Assembly (NCBI RefSeq): GCF_025398155.2
Contig: NZ_CP104562.2
Location: 4,030,001-4,094,000, forward strand
DNA: 64,000 nucleotides
Source of the DNA: Roseateles amylovorans
GTDB lineage: Bacteria > Pseudomonadota > Gammaproteobacteria > Burkholderiales > Burkholderiaceae_C
Direction: 5' to 3'
The number at the start of each line of letters is the position of its first letter. Position 1 is the stretch's first letter. Both the position numbers and the translations under genes were made by a program. Below are positions 1-8,500 of the stretch, piece by piece. Under the pieces are notes generated by a model. It was not told the origin of the DNA. It made no database searches and worked only from the letters and a program-made list of their open reading frames with translations.

Positions 1-1786
1 TCTCGCCGACACGCAACATGTCCAGGGCCGCTTCGTCCACATAGGCATCGACACGGCTGCCCCGCCCGCCCGCGATCGTCAGCAGTCGCTCGCCCGGGGC
101 CGTCCAGGCATTGCGGTGGAGATCCTCCGGCACTTCGGCCAGCGTGCCATTGAAGGGGGCGCGCACCGCCAGTTGATCGCGCTGCTCCCGCAGGCCCTGG
201 ACCGCCGCCACCGACGCTTCCCATTGCTTGCGCAGGGCCGGTCCGGCTTCTCGCAGCTTCTCGTCGAACGGCTGCTGGCTGAGCTGCCATTGCAGTTGCT
301 GCTCCTGCAGCTCGGCCTGCTGCAGCCGCATGTCCAGGTCGGGTGAGCGCAGACGCAGCAGCACCTCACCGGCCTTCACCGCCTGCCCTTCCCTCGGCAC
401 CTCGCCGACCACCTGCGAGGCATATGCGGCCGCGACGGTCTGCACCTGCAGCGGCGCCAGCACCGCCGGCGCACGGATCGACTCCGCCCAGGGCCACACC
501 AGCACCAGCACGCCGCCGCCCAGGATCAGCAGGGTTCGCCGCGTGGCACGGTTCCAGGCCCAGCGACCGCGCTGGCGCCAGGCCGACATCTCCCGCCAGA
601 TCGGCCGCGCGATGAACCAGCCCAGTTCCACCGCCAGCAGCACCAGGCCCAGCGCCTTGAAAAAGGCGTGATAGACCAGCAGTGCAATGCCGAAGAACAG
701 CACCAGCCGATACAGCCAGGTGGCGAAAGCGAAGGCCACCAGCGCCCGCTCGCGCCGGGGATCGACACGCTCCGGCGCCGGATCGCCCCAGCCGAACAGT
801 CGCTCCCGCAGCCACCAGCGACCGATCGCGAAGGCCCGCTCATGCAGGTTGGGCATGTTGACCGCATCGGAGAGCAGGAAGTAGCCGTCAAAGCGCATGA
901 ACGGACTGGCGTTGATCGTCACCGTCAGCAGCCAGGTGGTGGTGGCCAGCAGGAAGGCACCGGAGCGGATCGGCGCCCAGCCCGGCGTGTCCGGCAGCAG
1001 GCTCCAGGCCAGCAGCGCCACCGAGGCCAGCGCCATCTCGCTCATCATCCCGGCCCCGCCGATCAACAGCCGCTGTCGTCGCGAGGTGAGCTTCCAGGCC
1101 TCGTTGGTGTCGGTGTAGAGCACCGGCCACATCACCAGAAAGGCCACGCCCATCGTGGGCACGCGGCAGCCGAAATGGGTCGCCGTGAACGCATGCCCCA
1201 GCTCATGCAGCAGCTTGGCGCCGCTGAGCGCCAGGCCGATGGCCAACAGGCCTTGCCAGTTCGCATAGGTCGTCAGCGTGTGGGTGAACTCATCCCAGCG
1301 ACGCGCCGCCAGCACCAGCCCCAGCAGCGACAGGCCCGCCGTCAGCACCCAGAACGACGGCTGATACGCCCAGCGCACCCAGCGGCTCATGCGCTGCAGC
1401 CAGCGCATCGGCTGCAACACCGGCACGCGGAAGAACAGATAGTGCTTCAGCAACCATTGCATCGGTGACAAGCGCATCGCCTGCGCCTGCCGCGCCAGGC
1501 GCTCGGTGTCGGCGACCCGGCTGGCCACCAGCAGGTGATTGGCCTGCAGCATGGACACCAGGCCTTCCACATCATCCGGGGTCACGTCGAGCGTGGTCTC
1601 CCGATGCACCGCATCGATCAGGCCCTGCATCGAGCCCAGCGACCAGCGCGACAGCAGCTCGAAGGCCGGCCAGCTCAGCGAGAAGAACCGATTGCTGGCC
1701 GGATCATGCAGGGTCCAGGTGGGCGAGCCATCGGTCGCCTCCGGGCCGGGATGCAGGGCCAGGTCCTGTCGCAGCGCGGGCCACAT
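1..1786 (-). CDS. PqqD-like / M50 metallopeptidase / HlyD fusion membrane protein (3' end outside window)
   Basis: This reading frame is open from an ATG at 1786 to the left edge (595 codons), so its C-terminus is missing. The ATG overlaps the TGA of the upstream adaptor gene (TGATG), implying translational coupling. Residues 1-95 look like a PqqD-type winged-helix domain (a W-x-LHDP-x-SNRFF stretch near 24-35). Hydrophobic segments follow, then the zinc motif HELGH at 194-198 and a distal FDG motif at 299-301, the two hallmarks of M50/site-2-type peptidases. From about residue 410 onward there is a biotinyl-lipoyl/HlyD-like arm with a helical hairpin. Related proteins are annotated as putative peptide zinc metalloproteases and lie in export operons. 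I infer an inner-membrane protein that processes or exports the giant protein encoded upstream. The PqqD assignment rests on pattern only. Confidence 0.85.
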   Translation of the reverse strand, partial: MWPALRQDLALHPGPEATDGSPTWTLHDPASNRFFSLSWPAFELLSRWSLGSMQGLIDAVHRETTLDVTPDDVEGLVSMLQANHLLVASRVADTERLARQAQAMRLSPMQWLLKHYLFFRVPVLQPMRWLQRMSRWVRWAYQPSFWVLTAGLSLLGLVLAARRWDEFTHTLTTYANWQGLLAIGLALSGAKLLHELGHAFTATHFGCRVPTMGVAFLVMWPVLYTDTNEAWKLTSRRQRLLIGGAGMMSEMALASVALLAWSLLPDTPGWAPIRSGAFLLATTTWLLTVTINASPFMRFDGYFLLSDAVNMPNLHERAFAIGRWWLRERLFGWGDPAPERVDPRRERALVAFAFATWLYRLVLFFGIALLVYHAFFKALGLVLLAVELGWFIARPIWREMSAWRQRGRWAWNRATRRTLLILGGGVLVLVWPWAESIRAPAVLAPLQVQTVAAAYASQVVGEVPREGQAVKAGEVLLRLRSPDLDMRLQQAELQEQQLQWQLSQQPFDEKLREAGPALRKQWEASVAAVQGLREQRDQLAVRAPFNGTLAEVPEDLHRNAWTAPGERLLTIAGGRGSRVDAYVDEAALDMLRVGE

Positions 1787-3120
1787 CACCAGCCCAGCCA
1801 CTGCCGTGCGACAGCCAGCGGCCGCCGCAGCGCCACATACACCAGCGGCGCCCAGCCGCCGTGCAGCCGGGCGGTGCCCAACTGCCCGATGCGCGGCGCC
1901 GCCTGGCCCGCGTCAAAGACCGCCTTCACCCGATAGGCCAGAAAGCCCTCGCGCGTCACTTCAGCGCGGTAGGCCACGCTCTGCACCTTGGCCTCATACG
2001 ACTTCAGCGGCGCGCCTTGCGGATAAAGCGTCAGCACATCGCCGGCCGCCATCGGCAGCAGGTCTGCGGCGGGCACCCAGGCCACCAGCTCCACCTTGGC
2101 CGGATCGGCCACCAGCAGCACCCGTTCGCCGAGGTTGACCGCTTTGCCCAGCCAGTCGTTGGCATCGGCGAAAACCGCGATGCCGGCGCGATCGGACTTC
2201 ACCTGCACCCGGGCCAATTGCTCGGCGGTGTAGTCCAGCTCGACGACTTTCTCCTGCACCTTGCCGCGCCGCAAGGCGACGTCGGCCCGGTTCTTGTCGT
2301 TGGTCACCGCGGCCTGGGCGGACTGGCGATATTCCTCCTGCGCGGTGTCGACCGCCTTGCGGGCGACCTCCATGCGAGCCCGCAGCGCGGTCGTGTCCAG
2401 GCTGAACAGTGGCGTGCCGGGCTGCACCGCTTGATTGGGACGCACATCGAAACGGTCGATCACCCCCTCCAGCGGCGCGCGAACCATGAAGGGATCCTGC
2501 GGGACCACTTCCGCCGGCGCCAGCACGGTCAGCCGCACGGGGCACAGGCCGCCGAGCACCAGACCGGCCAGCACCCAGCGCCGCAGCTTGCCTTGCTTCC
2601 AGGGCCGCCACAGCCGCTCGCGCCAGGACTTCTGCGGATGAAAGCCCTGCAGCGCATGGCCGTAGGCATGCACCAATTCCTGCAGCAAGGCAATTTCATG
2701 GGCGGTCCACGGGTCATCACGCGCCAGCAGCAAGCCGGCATCGGCGGGCTGCGCATCGCGGCCCATCGGCAGCCACAGCGCGTGCGCCGGCAGCCAATGG
2801 TCCCAATCGGCCCGCACCAACTCAGGCAAGGCGGCCACGGCGACCTCGCCGGCCGGCACGGCTTCGCGCATCAGATGGCGGCACAGCAGCGTCAGCCACT
2901 GCACATACGGCGCTTGCGGATCGGGCTCCGGCGGACCGGACACCGCCGCCACCTGACCGAGGCCGGACGCGGTCCACAGCGCGGCCTGGCGATACGGTGC
3001 CAGCTGCAGCGTCTCGTTGACGATCACGAAACCCAGCGACTGCACCGTCGCCGCTTCCCGCGCCCGCCGCTGCAATTGCAGCAGGCTGACCAGCGGGGTC
3101 GCTCGTTCAACCGCGTTCAT
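1786..3120 (-). CDS. HlyD-family periplasmic adaptor with N-terminal GAF-like domain
   Basis: The protein has 444 residues. Residues 20-165 resemble a cytoplasmic GAF-like sensor domain. A single hydrophobic anchor lies near 180-200. The rest is a membrane-fusion protein: a first lipoyl half-motif (VRAPLEGVIDRF), a coiled-coil hairpin rich in Lys/Glu/Gln, then the second lipoyl half and a beta-barrel. Membrane-fusion proteins bridge an inner-membrane component to a TolC channel. The gene begins 15 bp after the preceding adaptor and ends in TGATG overlap with the M50 fusion gene, so all belong to one operon. The GAF-like domain on an adaptor is unusual and could let a cytoplasmic signal gate export. 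That role is inference. Confidence 0.85.
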   Translation of the reverse strand: MNAVERATPLVSLLQLQRRAREAATVQSLGFVIVNETLQLAPYRQAALWTASGLGQVAAVSGPPEPDPQAPYVQWLTLLCRHLMREAVPAGEVAVAALPELVRADWDHWLPAHALWLPMGRDAQPADAGLLLARDDPWTAHEIALLQELVHAYGHALQGFHPQKSWRERLWRPWKQGKLRRWVLAGLVLGGLCPVRLTVLAPAEVVPQDPFMVRAPLEGVIDRFDVRPNQAVQPGTPLFSLDTTALRARMEVARKAVDTAQEEYRQSAQAAVTNDKNRADVALRRGKVQEKVVELDYTAEQLARVQVKSDRAGIAVFADANDWLGKAVNLGERVLLVADPAKVELVAWVPAADLLPMAAGDVLTLYPQGAPLKSYEAKVQSVAYRAEVTREGFLAYRVKAVFDAGQAAPRIGQLGTARLHGGWAPLVYVALRRPLAVARQWLGW

Positions 3121-3135
3121 CGACCCACCCGCCGA

Positions 3136-3891
3136 TCACGGCCGCTGCGCAAACACGGCCCAGCCGCTCATGCCCGGCAGCAGGCCCGGCTGGCTGCCGT
3201 CCATCACGCCGAACACGGCCACCGTCTGGCTCACCGGATCGATCTGCGCGCCCAGCCGTTGCACCTTGGCCGGATAGCGCTTGCCGAGTTCCTCGACATC
3301 CACCTGGAAGCTCACGCCCGGCTTGAGCCAGGCCAGCCATTTGGAGGGGACGATCAGTTGCACTTCCAGCTGACCGGTCTCCACGATGTCCAGCAGGGGA
3401 TTGCCGGCATTCACATACTGATGGGCCGCCACATGCCGCCGCGCCACCCGTCCGCTGAAGGGCGCGTTGATGCCGCAGCGGCTCACCAGCAGCTTCGCGC
3501 CGGACAGTTCCGCCTGGGCTTCCTTCAGACGCGCCTGGGCCTGTTCCACTTCCAGCCGGCCGATGGAGTTGAGCTCCGCCATGCGCTGGTTGGACTGCAC
3601 CACCGCGCTGGTCGCTTCGGTTGCGGCCTCGGCCTTGCGGACCTGGCTTTGATAGAGCGAGCAGTCCAGCCCCACCAGCTGTTCGCCGGCGCGGAAGGCA
3701 TCGCCTTCGCGCAGGCGCAGCGAGGCCACCCGACCCGGGATCTCCGACGCCACCGTCACCGCATTGCGCGCCGCCAGTTGGGCGCGGATCCGGCCGTCCT
3801 TGTCGGCGGCCGGGTTGGTCGTCTGCGCGACCGCGCCCAGGCTGATGAGCAGGCCCATCACCGGCAGCAGTCGCCCCACCCGTCTCGTCAT
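3136..3891 (-). CDS. Secreted HlyD/RND-type periplasmic adaptor subunit
   Basis: The protein has 251 residues with a cleavable Sec signal peptide (hydrophobic core LLPVMGLLISLGAV, likely cleavage after VAQ). The sequence then follows the membrane-fusion layout: a lipoyl half (SEIPGRVASLRLREGD), a short alpha-hairpin, the second lipoyl half (INAPFSGRVARRHV) and a beta-barrel ending in a GMSG-type segment. It starts within the stop codon of the tolC-like gene (TCAT on the plus strand at 3888-3891), showing tight coupling. Two separate adaptors plus the adaptor arm of the M50 protein in one operon suggest a mixed periplasmic ring. The substrate is not shown by the sequence; the neighbouring giant protein is the obvious candidate. 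Confidence 0.87.
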   Translation of the reverse strand: MTRRVGRLLPVMGLLISLGAVAQTTNPAADKDGRIRAQLAARNAVTVASEIPGRVASLRLREGDAFRAGEQLVGLDCSLYQSQVRKAEAATEATSAVVQSNQRMAELNSIGRLEVEQAQARLKEAQAELSGAKLLVSRCGINAPFSGRVARRHVAAHQYVNAGNPLLDIVETGQLEVQLIVPSKWLAWLKPGVSFQVDVEELGKRYPAKVQRLGAQIDPVSQTVAVFGVMDGSQPGLLPGMSGWAVFAQRP

Positions 3892-5405
3892 GCACCGCCC
3901 TCGGGATTCATCGTCTTGGTCCAGTTCTGCTCGGAGGCGCGCACCGCCTCGCCCAGGCTCTTCAGGTCATGAGCCGGCACCGATTGCGGCAGCGGATCCA
4001 GCCCCATGGTGGCGATCAGTTGGCCATAGGCGCCCTGCAGCGCGCCGTAGCTCTGGTAGAGCCGCAGCTCGGACATCATCGCGGCCGCGGACGCGCGAAT
4101 CTCCTCCAGCTTGCCCTGGCTGTTGGCATTGGCCGCATTGCGGGTGTAGGTCAGGATGCGCTGTTCGACGGTGTTCATCTGCTCCACCAATTCGAACTGC
4201 TTGAGGCGCCCCTGATAGTCCAGCCGCGCCACATGCACTTGGGTCAGCACGGCCATGTTGAGCGCCAGACGCTGCTGGCGCACCACATCGAGCTGGGCCT
4301 GGGCCAGGCCACGGATGTTGCTGGCGTTCAGCACATTCATCAGGTTCCAGCCCACCCGCAGACCCGCATCGCCCCACTGGCGGTTCACCAGGAAGCTGTT
4401 GCTGTCGTAGTGACCGCCGACGCTGATCTCCAGACCCGGCAGCAGACGCGCCAGCGCCTTGCGGGTTTCCAGGATGCCGATGCGCTCGTTGTATTGCGCC
4501 TCGACCAGCTCCGGCCGGCGCAGCAGCGCGGCCTCTTCCATGCCGGCGGCCGGCAGGCTGATGCGCGGGGCCTGCATCGCCCCCGGCACCGCCACGGTAA
4601 AGCTCTGGCCCGGCTCGAGGTTCATGATCGAGGCCAGCCGCGGCTTGGCCTGAGACAACTCATCGCGCACCGCTTCGAGCTGGCGCACGATGTCCAGCAG
4701 TTGGCGCTGATAGTTCAGCGCTTCCAGCGGCGACCGCAGCTTCTCGATCTCGACCTTGCGCGAATCCTCCAGCGCCTGGCGGGAGAGCTGCAGCACCGGA
4801 TCGATCTTGCCTTCCAGACGCTGCGCGCCCACCGCTTGCCAATAGGCCAGCGCGGTCTGCTGCATCAACAGATGCAGCACCTTGCGGCGGCGCTCTTCCG
4901 CCACCAGCACCCGGTCGGCCTGTTGGCGCGCGGTGAAATAGCTGACGCCGAAATCCAGCACATTCCAGCTCAGGGTCAGGTCGGCGCTGCTGCGCTCGCG
5001 GTCGGTGGAGGTGGACGGCTCCAGCGATTGACGGCCGCTCAGCACGCTCAACGACGACGAAGCCAGTTCGTTGTCACGCCAGTTGTAGCCGGCCGACAGG
5101 GCCAGCTTGGGCAGCAGGTCGGTGCGGCTCAGGTCGAGCTGGCGCTGCGACACCGCCGCTTCCATCAGCTTGATGCGGTGGTCCAGGTTGTACTTGATGG
5201 CCCGGGCCATCGCCTCTTCCAGCGACACCGGCCCTTGCACCGGCTCCTGCTGCTGGGTGAGCAGCACGCGGTCCGCCTTGACCACCTCCTGGCGCTCCTG
5301 CGCGGTCAAGGCCTGCGGACTGACTGCGCAACCGGTCAGACCAACGGCCATCACCGCGGCCAGGGCGGCCATCAGCCGGGTGTGTCGGGGTTGGAAACGC
5401 TTCAT
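3888..5405 (-). CDS. TolC-family outer membrane efflux protein
   Basis: The protein has 505 residues with a lipoprotein-like signal peptide: MKRFQPRHTRLMAALAAVMAVGLTGC places a lipobox (LTGC) near residue 26. Two repeated OEP-type helical halves follow, with long Gln/Leu/Ala-rich helices, as in TolC/OprM channels. TolC-family trimers form the outer-membrane exit duct for type I secretion and efflux. A strong ribosome-binding site (AGGAGGAG) sits 5-12 bases before the ATG. The gene lies between the giant protein (130 bp upstream) and the adaptor genes, with which it overlaps. This fits a dedicated duct for that protein rather than a general drug pump. Confidence 0.9.
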   Translation of the reverse strand: MKRFQPRHTRLMAALAAVMAVGLTGCAVSPQALTAQERQEVVKADRVLLTQQQEPVQGPVSLEEAMARAIKYNLDHRIKLMEAAVSQRQLDLSRTDLLPKLALSAGYNWRDNELASSSLSVLSGRQSLEPSTSTDRERSSADLTLSWNVLDFGVSYFTARQQADRVLVAEERRRKVLHLLMQQTALAYWQAVGAQRLEGKIDPVLQLSRQALEDSRKVEIEKLRSPLEALNYQRQLLDIVRQLEAVRDELSQAKPRLASIMNLEPGQSFTVAVPGAMQAPRISLPAAGMEEAALLRRPELVEAQYNERIGILETRKALARLLPGLEISVGGHYDSNSFLVNRQWGDAGLRVGWNLMNVLNASNIRGLAQAQLDVVRQQRLALNMAVLTQVHVARLDYQGRLKQFELVEQMNTVEQRILTYTRNAANANSQGKLEEIRASAAAMMSELRLYQSYGALQGAYGQLIATMGLDPLPQSVPAHDLKSLGEAVRASEQNWTKTMNPEGGA

Positions 5406-5534
5406 TGAAAAACTCCTCCTGAATACTCTTCTTGGATCACCGGATCACATCGAAAACCCGTGCCGCGGTCGCGCCGATGGTGTCGGTCCTGTCGGACGAC
5501 GCCATCCCGCGCGGGACCAGCGACGGCTCGGGCC

Positions 5535-8500
5535 TCACACCACCTTGGCGACGGCGCGCTGCAGGTGCTGCAGCAAGGTGCTGCGCTCTGCCTGACGGGC
5601 GCCTGCGCCGTGTTGATCGAACTGGGCCGACAAGCCGGACCGACCGACCGGCGCCGGCGAGGCCGGTGCGGTCGTGAGGTCCGCGTCGGCCGAGCGCGCC
5701 TGCGCGGCAGCGATGGCCAGCCAGGCATCGTCGCGCGTCGCCGGAGCTGCCGCCACGGCCCGCGTGGCCTCGCCCTCCTGCGGCTCCCACTGGGCGCCCG
5801 AGCGGGCGGCGGGACCGACATTGATCTCGATCCGCGAGACCGCCCGGTTGCCCTTCGCATCCATCGCAATCACATCGATGACGATGCGTTGATTGAGCCC
5901 CGCCGGCGGATTGCCGACCAGCGTGCCGGTGACCGGATCGAAACGCAGCCAGGCCGGCAGCGGACGACCATTGGCCAGCCGCACATCCACGGTCACCTGC
6001 GCATCCTTGTCGCTGTGGGTGAACATCGAGAACGGCAGCGAGATGTTGAGCGGTCGTCCGGCCTCCGCCGCGTAGCCGCCGAGCGACGGCGTCGCCTGCA
6101 GACCCCGGCTGCTGCTGTTGCCCAGCTCGATGTACGGACGCTGCACCGGCGGCGGAGCGTCGTTCGCCAGCGCGAGGCTGATGCCGGTCAGCGGTTCACC
6201 GAGCAACGGCTGCAGCCCCATCACCGGGAGGTCCGTCGCCGAGCCGGTGTTGGCCCGCTGCACCGGCGTGAGCGTGGGCAAATCCGTCTGACCGAGCACG
6301 GGGCCGGTGTTGAAGGTGATCGGTGCGGACCAGGGCAGGTCGATGCTGACGGGCGTCTGCGGCACCAGCGGCACCAGCGATGCCGGCAGCGACGTCACCA
6401 GCGGCGGCGGCGGCGGCACCAGCGAGAAGGCAGCGCTGTCAGCACCCGCGGACAAAGCATTGCCGGCCAGGTCGGTGATGCCGTTGCCGGCGGACTTCAG
6501 CTGCAACTGCACGCTGCCGTCGCCCCCCAGGCCGCCCACCTCGACGCGGTAGGTCCGGCCATCGACCTGGACCACCGACAGGATCTCGCCGGTGGCCTGG
6601 TCGGTGAGGAGGAGCGCGAAGTCGGATGCATCGACACCACGGACGTTCTCGGAGAAGGTCACCAGGTAGCTCGCCGAGCCGGTCAGCGGGAAGCTGCCGT
6701 CGGCCAGGGCCACGCGGTCGACGACCGGCGTGACCGCGTCGATGCGCACCGTGCTGGCATCCGGCACGCCGCTGAGCGTGCGCGCCGCCTCGTTGCCCAC
6801 CGCATCGCGCAGTCGGGCGCCGTTGGCGTCCAGCAACGCGCCCAGCGCGATGCCGTTGGCATCCTGCTGGCCGCTGGCCACGGTGAGACGGAACACCAGC
6901 GCGGTCGAGCCGGAACCCGACACATAGTTGGCGAAGGCGGTGCTGCCGTCGTCCAGCGTGACCGACAGGCGCGGCGCGCCGGCGCTGGCGTCCACCGTCA
7001 GCGACTCGGTGAAATGCACGGTGAAGTCGAGCGTCTGACCGGCGACATAGGTGCCCGCCGCTGGCAGATCCACCCGGCTGATGGTCGGCACCACGCCGTC
7101 CACCTGCAGCGCATGGCTGCCGGACAAGGCATTGGCGCCGCCCGGCGCGGGCAGGCCCAACAGCGCGTCGAATTGGCTGGCACCGCGCACGGTCCCGCCG
7201 TTGAGGGTCAGGGCGGCGCTCGAGGCATAGTCCAGCCGCGCGCTCACATCACCGGCCTGCACCACATACGAGAAGGTCAGCGTGTCGGTGCCGGAGCCCG
7301 AGACATAGACCGCCTGACGGTCCACGGCGCCGGTTTCCAGCAGCAGGGTCGGCGTGCCGCCGGTGGTGTCCACCGTGACCACCTGGTCGAAGCGGACGGT
7401 GGTGGTGATGGTGTCGCCGACCTTGTAGCCGCCATCCGGCAGATTGGTGCTGACCAGCGAGACGACCGGATTCGTCCGGTCCACCGTCACCGCGATCACA
7501 TCGGTCACGGTGCGGGCCGGCCCCCCGGAGTTGCCCAGATCGTCGGTGCTCACCTGCAGGCTGGCCGAGCCGACGAATCCGGCAGTCGGGGCAAAGCGCA
7601 GACCATTGAGCGCCGCATTCACATCGGCCAGGTTGCCCTGGAAGGTCATGGTGGCATCGCCGGTGCCGGTGCCGACCGAGAAGCTCAGACCGCTGGTGCC
7701 GGACAGGCTCAGCGTGCCCTGGCTGGCGGTGAGCGTCACCTGCATCAGGCCGGTGCCCGCATCCATGTCGGCAACGAGGATCGGATTGCCCTGGGCCAGG
7801 CCGAACACCAGCGAGGCATCGCGGTACATCTGCTGCGCGGGCGGCACGGCTTGCAGCGGCGTGTCGTTGGTGCTGGTGATGCTGATCGAGCGCGTCACCG
7901 TGTTGCTGTCGATCTGGCCGTCGTTGACCGTCACACTGATCACCCGGGTCGCGGTGTTGGGCGCTTCCGAGCTGTTGAGGTAGACGATCGACTGCAGTGC
8001 GGCTTGCCACTGTGCGGCGGTGGCGGTGTTGCCGGCGGAGCTCAGGCTGAGCACGCCGGTGCCGGGATCGAAGCTGCCGGCGATGTTGCCGAAGACGCTC
8101 GGATCGGTGTTGGCAAAGCCCAGCAGGTCTTGACCGCTCTGGAAATTACCGGTGATGGCCACCACCGCGCTCGCCAGTCCGGCGCTGTCCAGGTCGCTGA
8201 CGGTCAGGCCGGCGCCGACGTTCACCGGCAAGGCCGGGGCATTGTCGAGCTCGACGAAATTCACCGTGCCACCGCCACCGGCGAGCACCGGGGTGTCGTT
8301 CACCGCGGTGACGGTGACGTCGCGGTTGGCGGCGAGGCTGTCAGCCACGCCGTCATTGACAGTGATGCTGACCGTGCGGATCGCGCCGTCGGGCGATTCG
8401 CTGCTGTTGCCGTAGGTGACCGAACGCAGCGCCGCCTGCCATTGCGCCAGGGTGGCGGTGGCGCCGGCGGAGCTCAACGAGAGCACGCCGGTGCTGGCGT

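Noticed and set aside
5535..7000. RTX-type C-terminal secretion signal in the giant protein
   Set aside because: No GGxGxDxxx nonapeptides are present; the C-terminus is an Ig-like module followed by a short Gln/Arg/Ala tail.
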